Part shown: piece after piece, positions 1 through 6,929 of the stretch
Layout: every line of letters begins with the position of its first letter
Numbering within the stretch: position 1 is the stretch's first letter
Source of the DNA: Thermocatellispora tengchongensis
GTDB lineage: Bacteria > Actinomycetota > Actinomycetes > Streptosporangiales > Streptosporangiaceae
NCBI RefSeq assembly: GCF_014202315.1
Contig: NZ_JACHGN010000018.1
Span: forward strand, 202,992 to 266,991
Length of the DNA stretch: 64,000 bases
Direction: 5' to 3'
The notes under the pieces: generated by a model
Database searches by the model: none
What the model saw: only the letters and a program-made list of their open reading frames with translations
Told to the model about the DNA's origin: nothing
Position numbers and translations under genes: made by a program

Positions 1-1204
1 TCTGCACGGTGAACGCGCTGATGTCGATGCCCTTGGCCGCGAACTTCTCCTCGGCGATGGTGAGCGCCTCGGGGATCGCGGGGAAGACGACGGCCTTCTC
101 GGCGACCTTCTTCTGACAGTCGGCGGACGCCAGGTACTTGACCCACTGCCACGCCTGGTCCTTGTGCTCGGTCCCGGCGTAGATGGAGTCGGCCAGGCCG
201 TTGTAGATGGTCGCGCGCTTGCCGGAGGGGCCGACGGGCGTCGGCGCGGTGCCCACCTCGACGCCGTCGTAGCCGTAGTACGAGTTGATCATCCACGACC
301 CGTTGGTGGACAGCGCGTACTTGCCCGCCCCGAAGCCGTCGTTGACGCTGGTGCCGGATCTGGCGATGGCCAGGCTCGGCATGTAGCCCTTCTCGATCAG
401 CCCGCGCCACCACGCGATCGTCTGCTGGAAGCGCGGGTCGTCGTACCGGAACCTGGTGCCCCACGGGTTCTTGTCGGTGAACTGCCAGCCCGTGGACAGC
501 GCGTACATGCTCCACATCTGCTGGCCGACGCCGGCGCCGTTGTTCTCGTCCAGGCCCAGGCCGTAGACCTTGACCTTCGACTTGTCGAAGCCCGGCTCGT
601 CGCCGCGCTTGCCGTTCTCGTCGATGGTGAGCTTGGCGATGACCTTCTCGTAGGTGCCGCCGTCGGTGGGGTTCCAGGTGAGCTTCTTCATCTCGTCTTC
701 GCTGATCCCGGCGTCGGCGAGCATCTTCTTGTTGTAGAAGATCGCCACCGTGTCGAAGTCCTTCGGCAGGCCGTACCGCTTGCCGTCGTTCGACACCCAC
801 AGATCGGCGAGGCCGGGGGCGTACGCGTCGGTCTTGACGCCGTCGGCCTTGATGAAGTCGTCCAGCGGCAGGATCTGCCGCTTGGCGGCGAACTCGGGGT
901 AGTAGTTCAGGTGGTTGGTGAAGACGTCCGGCGCGTTGCCCGACACGAGGTTGGTCGTCAGGCTCGTCCAGTAGTCGGCCCAGCCGAACTGTGAGATCTT
1001 CACGGTGATGTCGGGGTTGGCGGCGTGGAACGCGTCGGCGCACGCCTGGTAGGCCGGTAGCTGGTTGGAGTCCCACAGCCAGTAGCTGATTTCGGTCTTC
1101 TCGGTGCTCGCGGCGTCGCCGCCGCTGTCACCTCCGCTGCCGCACCCGGCCAGGGCCAGTGGCAGCATCGTCGCGACGGCGGCTAGGCGCGTGATTCGTC
1201 GCAT
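1..1204 (-). CDS. ABC transporter sugar-binding lipoprotein (C-terminus cut by window edge)
   Basis: Extracellular solute-binding protein of the MalE/UgpB-like family that delivers a sugar to the membrane permeases encoded just upstream. The start ATG (1204-1202) follows a strong ribosome site AAGGAGAT. The N-terminus MRRITRLAAVATMLPLALAG ends in a lipobox (LALAGC), so the mature protein should be lipid-anchored at Cys-21, followed by a Gly/Ser-rich spacer. The body contains the typical substrate-binding-protein stretches TVAIFYNKKML and YGLPKDFD, and a late GKYALSTNGSW segment. About 401 residues are visible and the frame is open to base 1, so only a short C-terminal part should be missing. 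It is the last gene of the minus-strand operon alpha-galactosidase, permease, permease, binding protein. The substrate is inferred to be an alpha-galactoside from the enzyme in the operon; the sequence itself does not prove this. Confidence 0.93.
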   Translation of the reverse strand, partial: MRRITRLAAVATMLPLALAGCGSGGDSGGDAASTEKTEISYWLWDSNQLPAYQACADAFHAANPDITVKISQFGWADYWTSLTTNLVSGNAPDVFTNHLNYYPEFAAKRQILPLDDFIKADGVKTDAYAPGLADLWVSNDGKRYGLPKDFDTVAIFYNKKMLADAGISEDEMKKLTWNPTDGGTYEKVIAKLTIDENGKRGDEPGFDKSKVKVYGLGLDENNGAGVGQQMWSMYALSTGWQFTDKNPWGTRFRYDDPRFQQTIAWWRGLIEKGYMPSLAIARSGTSVNDGFGAGKYALSTNGSWMINSYYGYDGVEVGTAPTPVGPSGKRATIYNGLADSIYAGTEHKDQAWQWVKYLASADCQKKVAEKAVVFPAIPEALTIAEEKFAAKGIDISAFTVQ

Positions 1205-1252
1205 GCCAGATCTCCTTGTTGCGGTGGGGGATGGCGATGGCTCAGGGATGGA

Positions 1253-2176
1253 TCATTTGATCCCGGAGAACTGGATGGAATTGACTATCCATCGTCCGAA
1301 AACAGTGAAGAGCGCGATGACCGGCAAGGCGGCGAGCAGGGTCGCGGCCATGAGCCCGGCCCAGTCCGGCCCGGCCTGCGGAGTCTGCGAACGGAAGATG
1401 CCCAGCGCCACGGTGAGCACCCGCACGTCGTCCTCCTGGCCGACGAGCAGGGGCCAGAAGTACTCGTTCCAGGCTCCGATATAGACGAGCAGCGAGATGG
1501 TGGCGATCGGCGCCGAGCTCATCGGCACGATCAGCCGGAAGAAGATCCGCGCGTGTCCCGCGCCGTCCACGATCGCGGCCTCCTCCACCTCCCTGCTGAT
1601 GTTGAGGAAGAACTGCCGCAGGAAGAACACCGCGAACGGCGTCATGAACAGGTACGGCAGCACGATCCCCGCGTACGTGTTGAGCAGCCCGAGCTGCTGG
1701 ACGGTCACGAAGTTGGGCAACGCGGTGAAGATCGGCGGGACCATCAGCGCGGTGAGGAAGACGAAGAAGACCTTCTCCCGTCCGGGCCAGCGCAGCCGGG
1801 CGAACGCGTACGCGGCCATGGCGCTGAAGAAGACCTGGCAGACCGTGATGACGGCCGAGGTGAGCACCGAGTTCGCCAGGTAGCGCCAGAAGTCGATCGT
1901 CGCGCCGGAGCCGCCCTCGGCGGTGGCCTCCGACAGCGTCGCGATGCCCAGCACCCGCTTGAAGGCGCCGAGCGTGAAGTCCGCCGGCAGCAGCGAACCC
2001 GCGTTCGCGGCGAGGGTCCGGTTGTCGGACAGCGAGATGCGCAGCATCCAGTAGAACGGCACCAGCGTGATCAGGACGAACAGCACGAGGATCGCCCAGG
2101 CCGCCATCCGCTGCCAGTTCGGCCGCCGCCGTCCCGCCGGCGAGAAGGATGCGCGTGCTGTCGGTACGTGGCTCAT
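1253..2176 (-). CDS. ABC sugar permease, MalG type
   Basis: Inner-membrane permease (307 aa) of a carbohydrate ABC importer. It has the usual MalG layout: a cytoplasmic N-terminus, a first membrane segment near residues 28-47, a long extracytoplasmic loop, then five further hydrophobic segments. The EAA loop that docks the ATPase is clear (EAAIVDGAGHARIFFRLIVP). The ATG at 2176 has the purine-rich ribosome site GAGGGGGAG upstream, and the gene begins 9 bp after the preceding permease ends, so the two are cotranscribed. No ATP-binding subunit is encoded in the window. In actinomycetes such importers often share a multitasking MsiK-type ATPase encoded elsewhere, which is an inference here. Confidence 0.95.
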   Translation of the reverse strand: MSHVPTARASFSPAGRRRPNWQRMAAWAILVLFVLITLVPFYWMLRISLSDNRTLAANAGSLLPADFTLGAFKRVLGIATLSEATAEGGSGATIDFWRYLANSVLTSAVITVCQVFFSAMAAYAFARLRWPGREKVFFVFLTALMVPPIFTALPNFVTVQQLGLLNTYAGIVLPYLFMTPFAVFFLRQFFLNISREVEEAAIVDGAGHARIFFRLIVPMSSAPIATISLLVYIGAWNEYFWPLLVGQEDDVRVLTVALGIFRSQTPQAGPDWAGLMAATLLAALPVIALFTVFGRWIVNSIQFSGIK

Positions 2177-2185
2177 GGCTCCCCC

Positions 2186-3136
2186 TCAGTCCAGGTCCGT
2201 GTCGCCGGCGCGCAGCATCTTGAGCTGCATCAGCGCGAGGCCGGCGAGAATCGCGAAGAGGGCGACGCAGATGGCGGCGGCGTATCCGAAGTCGAAGCGC
2301 TGGAACGCCAGCTCGTAGATGTAGTAGTAGATGACCCTGGTGGCGTTGACCGGCCCGCCCTTGGTCGTGACCGCCACCGTGTCGAAGATCTGGAACGACC
2401 CGATCACGGTCAGCACCAGCACGAGCACGAGGGTCGGCCGCAGCAGCGGCAGGGTGATCCTGCGGAACATCGTCGGCTCGGAGGCGCCGTCGGTCGCCGC
2501 CGCCTCGTAGACCGTCCGCGGGATCGCCTGGAGCCCGGCGAAGATCAGCAGTGCGGTGTAGCCCATGTGCCGCCACACGTTCACCAGCGCGATGGTCGGG
2601 ATCGCCGTGGCGGTCTCGCCGAAGAAGGCGACCGGGTCCAGGCCCACCCACTCCAGCGCCCTGTTCACGATGCCGAGCTGGGCGTCGAGCATCGTGTACC
2701 AGATCAGCGCGACCACCACGTTGGCGACCAGGTACGGCAGCAGCAGCACGCCGCGGATCAGTCCGGAGCGGGTCAGCCGGTGCATGAGCACGGCCAGGCC
2801 GAGGGCGACGACCGTCTGCACCCCGATGTTGATCACGACGTACTCGACCGTGACCCGCAGCGAGTTCCAGAACAGGGGGTCCTGGAACAGGCGCCGGTAG
2901 TTCTCGGCGCCGACCCATTCCGGCGGGGCGAGCAGGCTGTAGTCGGTGAAGCTGAGGTACATCGTCCGCAGCGTCGGCCACAGGTAGAACACGCCGAACC
3001 CGACCGCCGCGGGGAGGAGGAAGACCAGTGCCACGGGCAGGTCGCCCGCCCGGCGCCGGCGCCGCGGCACGGACGTGTCCCGCCGCGGCGCCGAGGCGCC
3101 GTGCTGCCGTTCGGTGATGGCGCTCATGACGGTCAT
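2186..3136 (-). CDS. ABC sugar permease, MalF type
   Basis: Second inner-membrane permease (316 aa) of the same importer. After a basic cytoplasmic tail (PRRRRRAGD) it has six hydrophobic segments, beginning LPVALVFLLPAAVGFGVFYL, and the EAA loop YEAAATDGASEPTMFRRITL. The start chosen is the ATG at 3136, because it overlaps the alpha-galactosidase stop as ATGA, a typical translational-coupling arrangement. An in-frame ATG at 3127 is an alternative only three codons later. The reading frame stays open upstream of this point, but that part lies over the alpha-galactosidase gene in another frame and is a shadow. Confidence 0.94.
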   Translation of the reverse strand: MTVMSAITERQHGASAPRRDTSVPRRRRRAGDLPVALVFLLPAAVGFGVFYLWPTLRTMYLSFTDYSLLAPPEWVGAENYRRLFQDPLFWNSLRVTVEYVVINIGVQTVVALGLAVLMHRLTRSGLIRGVLLLPYLVANVVVALIWYTMLDAQLGIVNRALEWVGLDPVAFFGETATAIPTIALVNVWRHMGYTALLIFAGLQAIPRTVYEAAATDGASEPTMFRRITLPLLRPTLVLVLVLTVIGSFQIFDTVAVTTKGGPVNATRVIYYYIYELAFQRFDFGYAAAICVALFAILAGLALMQLKMLRAGDTDLD

Positions 3137-5301
3137 GCCTTCGTGATGTGCAGCAGGAGAAGCTGTTCGGGGTGCAGCGGCGGGGCCGACAACCCGACCT
3201 CCGCCAGCACCTCGCCGGTGACCACGACGCCCTCGGCCAGCCACGGGTTCGGGGTCAGCGCGGTCGTGCCCGGCTTGTCCCCCGGGGCCAGGGGATGCAC
3301 GTGGTAGCGCCGGTGCGGGTCGAGCCCGGGGATGCGGACGCGTCCCGGCTGGGTGCGGGCGCCGGTGGTCATCGCCACCACCGAGAACAGCGCCTGGTCC
3401 CGCTCGGCGGACACGATTCCGTGCACCCACAGCGCCGGGTCGGGATGGTCGGCCCGCACCACGACGCCGCGGTGCAACCAGCCGCGCATCCGCTTGTAGA
3501 GCTCCACCCACCGCCGCAGCTCGGTGCGTTCCTCATCGGTGGCCGTGGTCAGGTCCCACTCGATGCCGAAGTGGCCGAACAACGCCGTCCCGGCCCGCAG
3601 CGCCAGGCTCTGCGTGCGCCCGGTGGTGTGCGAGCGTGCCGCCCCCACGTGGGAACCGATCAGCTCCGGCGGCAGGAGCAACGCCGTCCACCGCTGGATC
3701 GCCTGCCGCTCCAGGCCGTCGATGCAGTCGCTGGCCCAGACCCGATCGGTCCGCGCGAGGATGCCGAGGTCCACCCGGGCGCCACCCGACGAGCACGACT
3801 CGATCTCCAGCCCGGGGTGGCGCGCGCGCAACTCGTCCATCAGCCGGTACACCGCCGTGGTCTGCCCGTGCACGTCCGCGTCGATGAGGTCGCGGTTGTG
3901 GTCCCACTTCAGGAACGCGATCCGGTACTCGCTCACGAGCGCGTCCAGCCGCTCCAGGATGTACTGGTACGCCTCCGGCCGGCGCAGGTCGAGAGCCTGC
4001 TGGTGCCGGATCGGCGGGGGCCGGCGGCCCATGGCGCCCACGATCCAGTCCGGATGCGCGCGGGCCAGGTCGGAGTCGGGGTTGACCATCTCGGGCTCCA
4101 CCCACAGGCCGAAGTCCATGCCCCGCGCCCGCACGTGCTCGACGAGCGGGTGCAGCCCTTCCGGCCAGCGCACCTCATCGACGTACCAGTCGCCCAGCCC
4201 GGCCCGGTCGTCGCGCCGCCCCCGGAACCACCCGTCGTCGAGCACGAACCGCTCGGCCCCGACCTCGGCCGCCGCGTCGACCAGCGCCTTGAGCCGGCCC
4301 AGGTCGTGGTCGAAGTAGACGGCCTCCCAGGTGTTGACGATCACCGGTCGCGGTCCGGCGTGCCCGCTGCGCACCTGACGATGGAAGCGGGCGGCCATCT
4401 CGTCCAGGCCGTCACCGTGCACCGCGTAGACCCACGGGGTCTCGTACGACGCGCCGGGCGCGAGCCGGACCTCGCCGCTGCGCAGCAACTCGCCGCCCCC
4501 GATGACCGACTCGCCGGTGGGCAGCCGCTCGGCGTACGTGCGGTGATTGCCGCTCCAGCCGACGTGCACGCCCCACACCTGGCCGGACCGGAACCCGAAC
4601 CCCTTCTCGCCCGCGACGAGGATGAACGAGGCGTCCGAGCCGGTGCGCCCGCGCCGTCCGTCGCGGACATGGGCGGCGGCGGAGAACGCGCGCCGCTGCG
4701 GGGTGCGCTCCCGGCTCCAGCGGCCGGTGAAGTCGAGCAGTTCGGTCGCCTCCGACGGGACCGGCAGGGCCATCACCAGGCCGTCGAGCGTGTACCACCC
4801 GGACGCGGTGTTGCGCAGGACGGCCCGCATGCGCAGCACGCCGGAGGCCGTCAGGTCCAGGCGGAGTTCGAGGGACAGGCCGCACACCGCGTCCGACGCG
4901 AGGACCACGACCTCGCCGCCTTCGGCGCCGCGGTCGTGAACGGCGACGTGCTCGGTCGCGAACAGGGGTGACCAGTGCCGGCCGTCACGGTGGCCGAGGA
5001 GGCCGGGCAGGCCGAACCACCCGGTCGCCGGCTCCGGGACCATCGTCACGGAGGCCGGCGTGTCGAGCGAGTTCGGCACCGTCGCCGGCAGCGAAGCCAG
5101 CGCCAGCGCCGTCAAGTCCGCGTCGGTCGCGTGCGGCAGCGCCCGCCCCCAGTGAAGCACCCGCGGCAGCCGGGCACCGCGGCAGTCGAGCACCAGTCCC
5201 ACCCCGGAGGCCTCAAGGTGCACGAAGCCGTCGGCCCCGCCCCGGTCGCTCGCACCGGAGTGAGGGTCGCCCTCGTCGGCGATGGTCTCCACGATTGCCA
5301 C
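3133..5301 (-). CDS. Alpha-galactosidase, glycoside hydrolase family 36
   Basis: Cytoplasmic alpha-galactosidase (722 aa) that would release galactose from imported alpha-galactosides such as melibiose or raffinose. It has the GH36 plan: an N-terminal beta-rich domain, then a TIM barrel with VLDDGWF and WVEPEMVNPDSDL. The predicted nucleophile is Asp-467 in FLKWDHNRD and the acid/base is Asp-525 in WASDCID. No signal peptide is seen. The start is assigned to GTG 5301-5299, because GAGAAGGAC lies directly upstream at good spacing. An upstream ATG at 5409 is also in frame, but using it would add 36 residues unlike the family and would run through the operator palindrome. It is the first gene of the import operon and overlaps the permease gene by 4 bp. 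Naming of the natural substrate is inference. Confidence 0.95.
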   Translation of the reverse strand: MAIVETIADEGDPHSGASDRGGADGFVHLEASGVGLVLDCRGARLPRVLHWGRALPHATDADLTALALASLPATVPNSLDTPASVTMVPEPATGWFGLPGLLGHRDGRHWSPLFATEHVAVHDRGAEGGEVVVLASDAVCGLSLELRLDLTASGVLRMRAVLRNTASGWYTLDGLVMALPVPSEATELLDFTGRWSRERTPQRRAFSAAAHVRDGRRGRTGSDASFILVAGEKGFGFRSGQVWGVHVGWSGNHRTYAERLPTGESVIGGGELLRSGEVRLAPGASYETPWVYAVHGDGLDEMAARFHRQVRSGHAGPRPVIVNTWEAVYFDHDLGRLKALVDAAAEVGAERFVLDDGWFRGRRDDRAGLGDWYVDEVRWPEGLHPLVEHVRARGMDFGLWVEPEMVNPDSDLARAHPDWIVGAMGRRPPPIRHQQALDLRRPEAYQYILERLDALVSEYRIAFLKWDHNRDLIDADVHGQTTAVYRLMDELRARHPGLEIESCSSGGARVDLGILARTDRVWASDCIDGLERQAIQRWTALLLPPELIGSHVGAARSHTTGRTQSLALRAGTALFGHFGIEWDLTTATDEERTELRRWVELYKRMRGWLHRGVVVRADHPDPALWVHGIVSAERDQALFSVVAMTTGARTQPGRVRIPGLDPHRRYHVHPLAPGDKPGTTALTPNPWLAEGVVVTGEVLAEVGLSAPPLHPEQLLLLHITKA

Positions 5302-5341
5302 ACTTACGTCCTTCTCGTCCGAATGATGCCGTGCGTCATCG

Positions 5342-5364
5342 GCCGGGCACCGCCCGTGCCCGGC
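5342..5364. other. Inverted repeat in alpha-galactosidase leader
   Basis: Perfect 9-bp stem (gccgggcac / gtgcccggc) with a 5-nt loop, lying between the operator palindrome and the alpha-galactosidase start. On the minus strand it would form a stable hairpin in the mRNA leader about 40 nt before the GTG. It could modulate translation or be a second protein site. No U-tract follows, so it is not a classical terminator. Confidence 0.4.
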
Positions 5365-5395
5365 TGCGAAGGGTCGATGGGGATGACGGGTCGTA

Positions 5396-5409
5396 GTGAG
5401 CGCGCTCAC
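5396..5409. promoter_or_regulatory. LacI-type operator palindrome
   Basis: Perfect 14-bp palindrome GTGAGCGCGCTCAC in the divergent gap between the alpha-galactosidase operon and the LacI-family gene. LacI/GalR proteins bind palindromes with a central CpG, and GTGAGCGCTCAC is the symmetrised lac half-site arrangement. This copy has a two-base-longer centre. Its place between a sugar operon and its own LacI-type gene makes it the likely operator for both. A minus-strand TTGAAC just upstream could be the -35 of the operon. Confidence 0.7.
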
Positions 5410-5560
5410 ATGTATCGTTCAATGCTGCGCCGAGACTGACATGTCGCCCGCGTTACGTCAAGATGTCGCCCCAGTCTCGCGCGACCGCTTCCGGCCTGGG
5501 ATGCGTGCTAGAGTCCGAAAGCATTGGTCCGGGCTGCCTGCGACACGACGAGTGGTGCGA

Positions 5561-6616
5561 ATGTCAGACAGAGCCGATCGGGGGAGAATGGCCGACGCGA
5601 ACAACCGCCGCTCAGTCCGCCGCCCCAGCATCGACGATGTCGCGAAACTCGCCGGCGTTTCCCGGCAGACGGTCTCCAATGTGCTGAACGGCCGTAAGAG
5701 TTACTTCTCCACGCAGACCCAGGCGCGCGTCATGGCGGCCATGGAGACGCTCTCCTACAAACCGAACCGCGCGGCCCAGACCCTGCGCTCCCGGCGCAGC
5801 ATGCAGATCGGTTACCACATGTCGGGCGAGGAGCTGGAGATTGTCAAGGGATTCACGCTCAGCTTCCTTCAGGCGCTGATCAAGGCGGCCGCCCGGCAGG
5901 GATACCAGATCCTGGTGTTCACACACTCCGACAGCAACCCCTTGGCGGTTTTCAACGAGCTGATCGCCCGGGGCAACGTCGATGCGCTGATAATCTCCGA
6001 ATCACAGGTGGACGACCCCCGAGTCCGGCTGCTCGCGCACGGCAAACTGCCGTTCGTCTCCTTCGGCCGTCTCGCCCCTGACCTGCCGCAACAATGGGTG
6101 GACATCGACAACTCCGACGGAATGGCCATGCTCATGGACTACCTCGTCGCCAAGGGGTACGGCCGTTTCGCCTATATCGGGGCCGAGGGCGATGAGTACT
6201 GGAAGGTCGAGCGGCTTCACGGTTTCAGGCGGGCCCTCGAACACCACGGGCTGAATGCGGCCGACGGCGATGTCTTCCAGGGTTCCGGTGAGGCGATCCG
6301 GGAACAGGTGCGCCGCGTTCTGGGCCGGAGGCAACGGCCTGACGCGATCGTCACGGGAAGCGACTATATCGCCGCCGTCGTGGTCAACGTCTGCCATTCC
6401 CTGGGGCTTCGCGTAGGGCGGGACATCGCGGTCACCGGCTTCGACGGCGGCGCGATGGGACTCATCACCGAGCCGACCATCACCAGCGTCCGCATACCGC
6501 TGGAAAAGGTCGCGAGCGAACTGATCGCCCGCTGCCAGGCCGAAATCGACGCCGGTCCCACCGGCCGTCCCGGCGTTGTGATCCCGACGGAGATATTCCA
6601 GGGCGGAAGCGCCTGA
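5561..6616 (+). CDS. LacI/GalR-family transcriptional repressor
   Basis: DNA-binding repressor (351 aa with this start) expected to sense a sugar and control the divergent alpha-galactoside operon. The N-terminal helix-turn-helix and hinge are canonical: SIDDVAKLAGVSRQTVSNVL, then YKPNRAAQTLRSRRS. A periplasmic-binding-protein-like sensor domain follows (VDALIISES, GRFAYIGAEGDEYWKVERL, PDAIVTGSDYIA, VTGFDGG, TEPTITSVRIPLEKV). The start is uncertain. ATG 5561 gives MSDRADRGRM. ATG 5588 gives MADANNRRSV but its purine tract sits only one base away. An in-frame ATG at 5396 would include an implausible Cys-rich leader. The gene is divergent from the operon and shares the palindrome at 5396-5409. 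Confidence 0.93.
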   Translation: MSDRADRGRMADANNRRSVRRPSIDDVAKLAGVSRQTVSNVLNGRKSYFSTQTQARVMAAMETLSYKPNRAAQTLRSRRSMQIGYHMSGEELEIVKGFTLSFLQALIKAAARQGYQILVFTHSDSNPLAVFNELIARGNVDALIISESQVDDPRVRLLAHGKLPFVSFGRLAPDLPQQWVDIDNSDGMAMLMDYLVAKGYGRFAYIGAEGDEYWKVERLHGFRRALEHHGLNAADGDVFQGSGEAIREQVRRVLGRRQRPDAIVTGSDYIAAVVVNVCHSLGLRVGRDIAVTGFDGGAMGLITEPTITSVRIPLEKVASELIARCQAEIDAGPTGRPGVVIPTEIFQGGSA

Positions 6617-6929
6617 GCGGGCTCGCCCTCCCGCCACGAGAAGTGAATGACGACGGGTGTCCCGGCATTCGTTCCGGACGGTCCATCGCCACTCCGGGGG
6701 CCTTGATCCGGCGCGCTCCGGCAACAGGGCCGGTCGCGGCCGGTGGTGCGGGCCGGGCGCCGGCGGTGGCCGGGGGGAACCGCCGCCGGATCGAGGAGGC
6801 GCCTTGGTGCGGCCGGAGCTCGCGTCCTCGGCGGGCCGGGGAGATGTGGCGCGGCGGGCGGAGCCGCGGCCACCTGCCGTACGGGACGGCCGGCCCTGAG
6901 GTGCGATGCCGTGAACGCGTGCTGGTGGA
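6617..6929. other. Convergent gap without a gene
   Basis: This 313-bp GC-rich gap lies between the convergent ends of the LacI-type gene and the LAL regulator. Open frames crossing it have no family features or consistent codon bias. A weak 5-bp stem (6617-6621 with 6630-6634) directly follows the LacI-type stop. No convincing terminator, RNA gene or repeat was seen. It is a plausible left boundary of the polyketide cluster. Confidence 0.5.

Noticed and set aside
1553..4971. Long plus-strand ORFs opposite the sugar-import operon
   Set aside because: Low-complexity antisense frames without motifs. The minus strand carries complete permease and glycosidase families.
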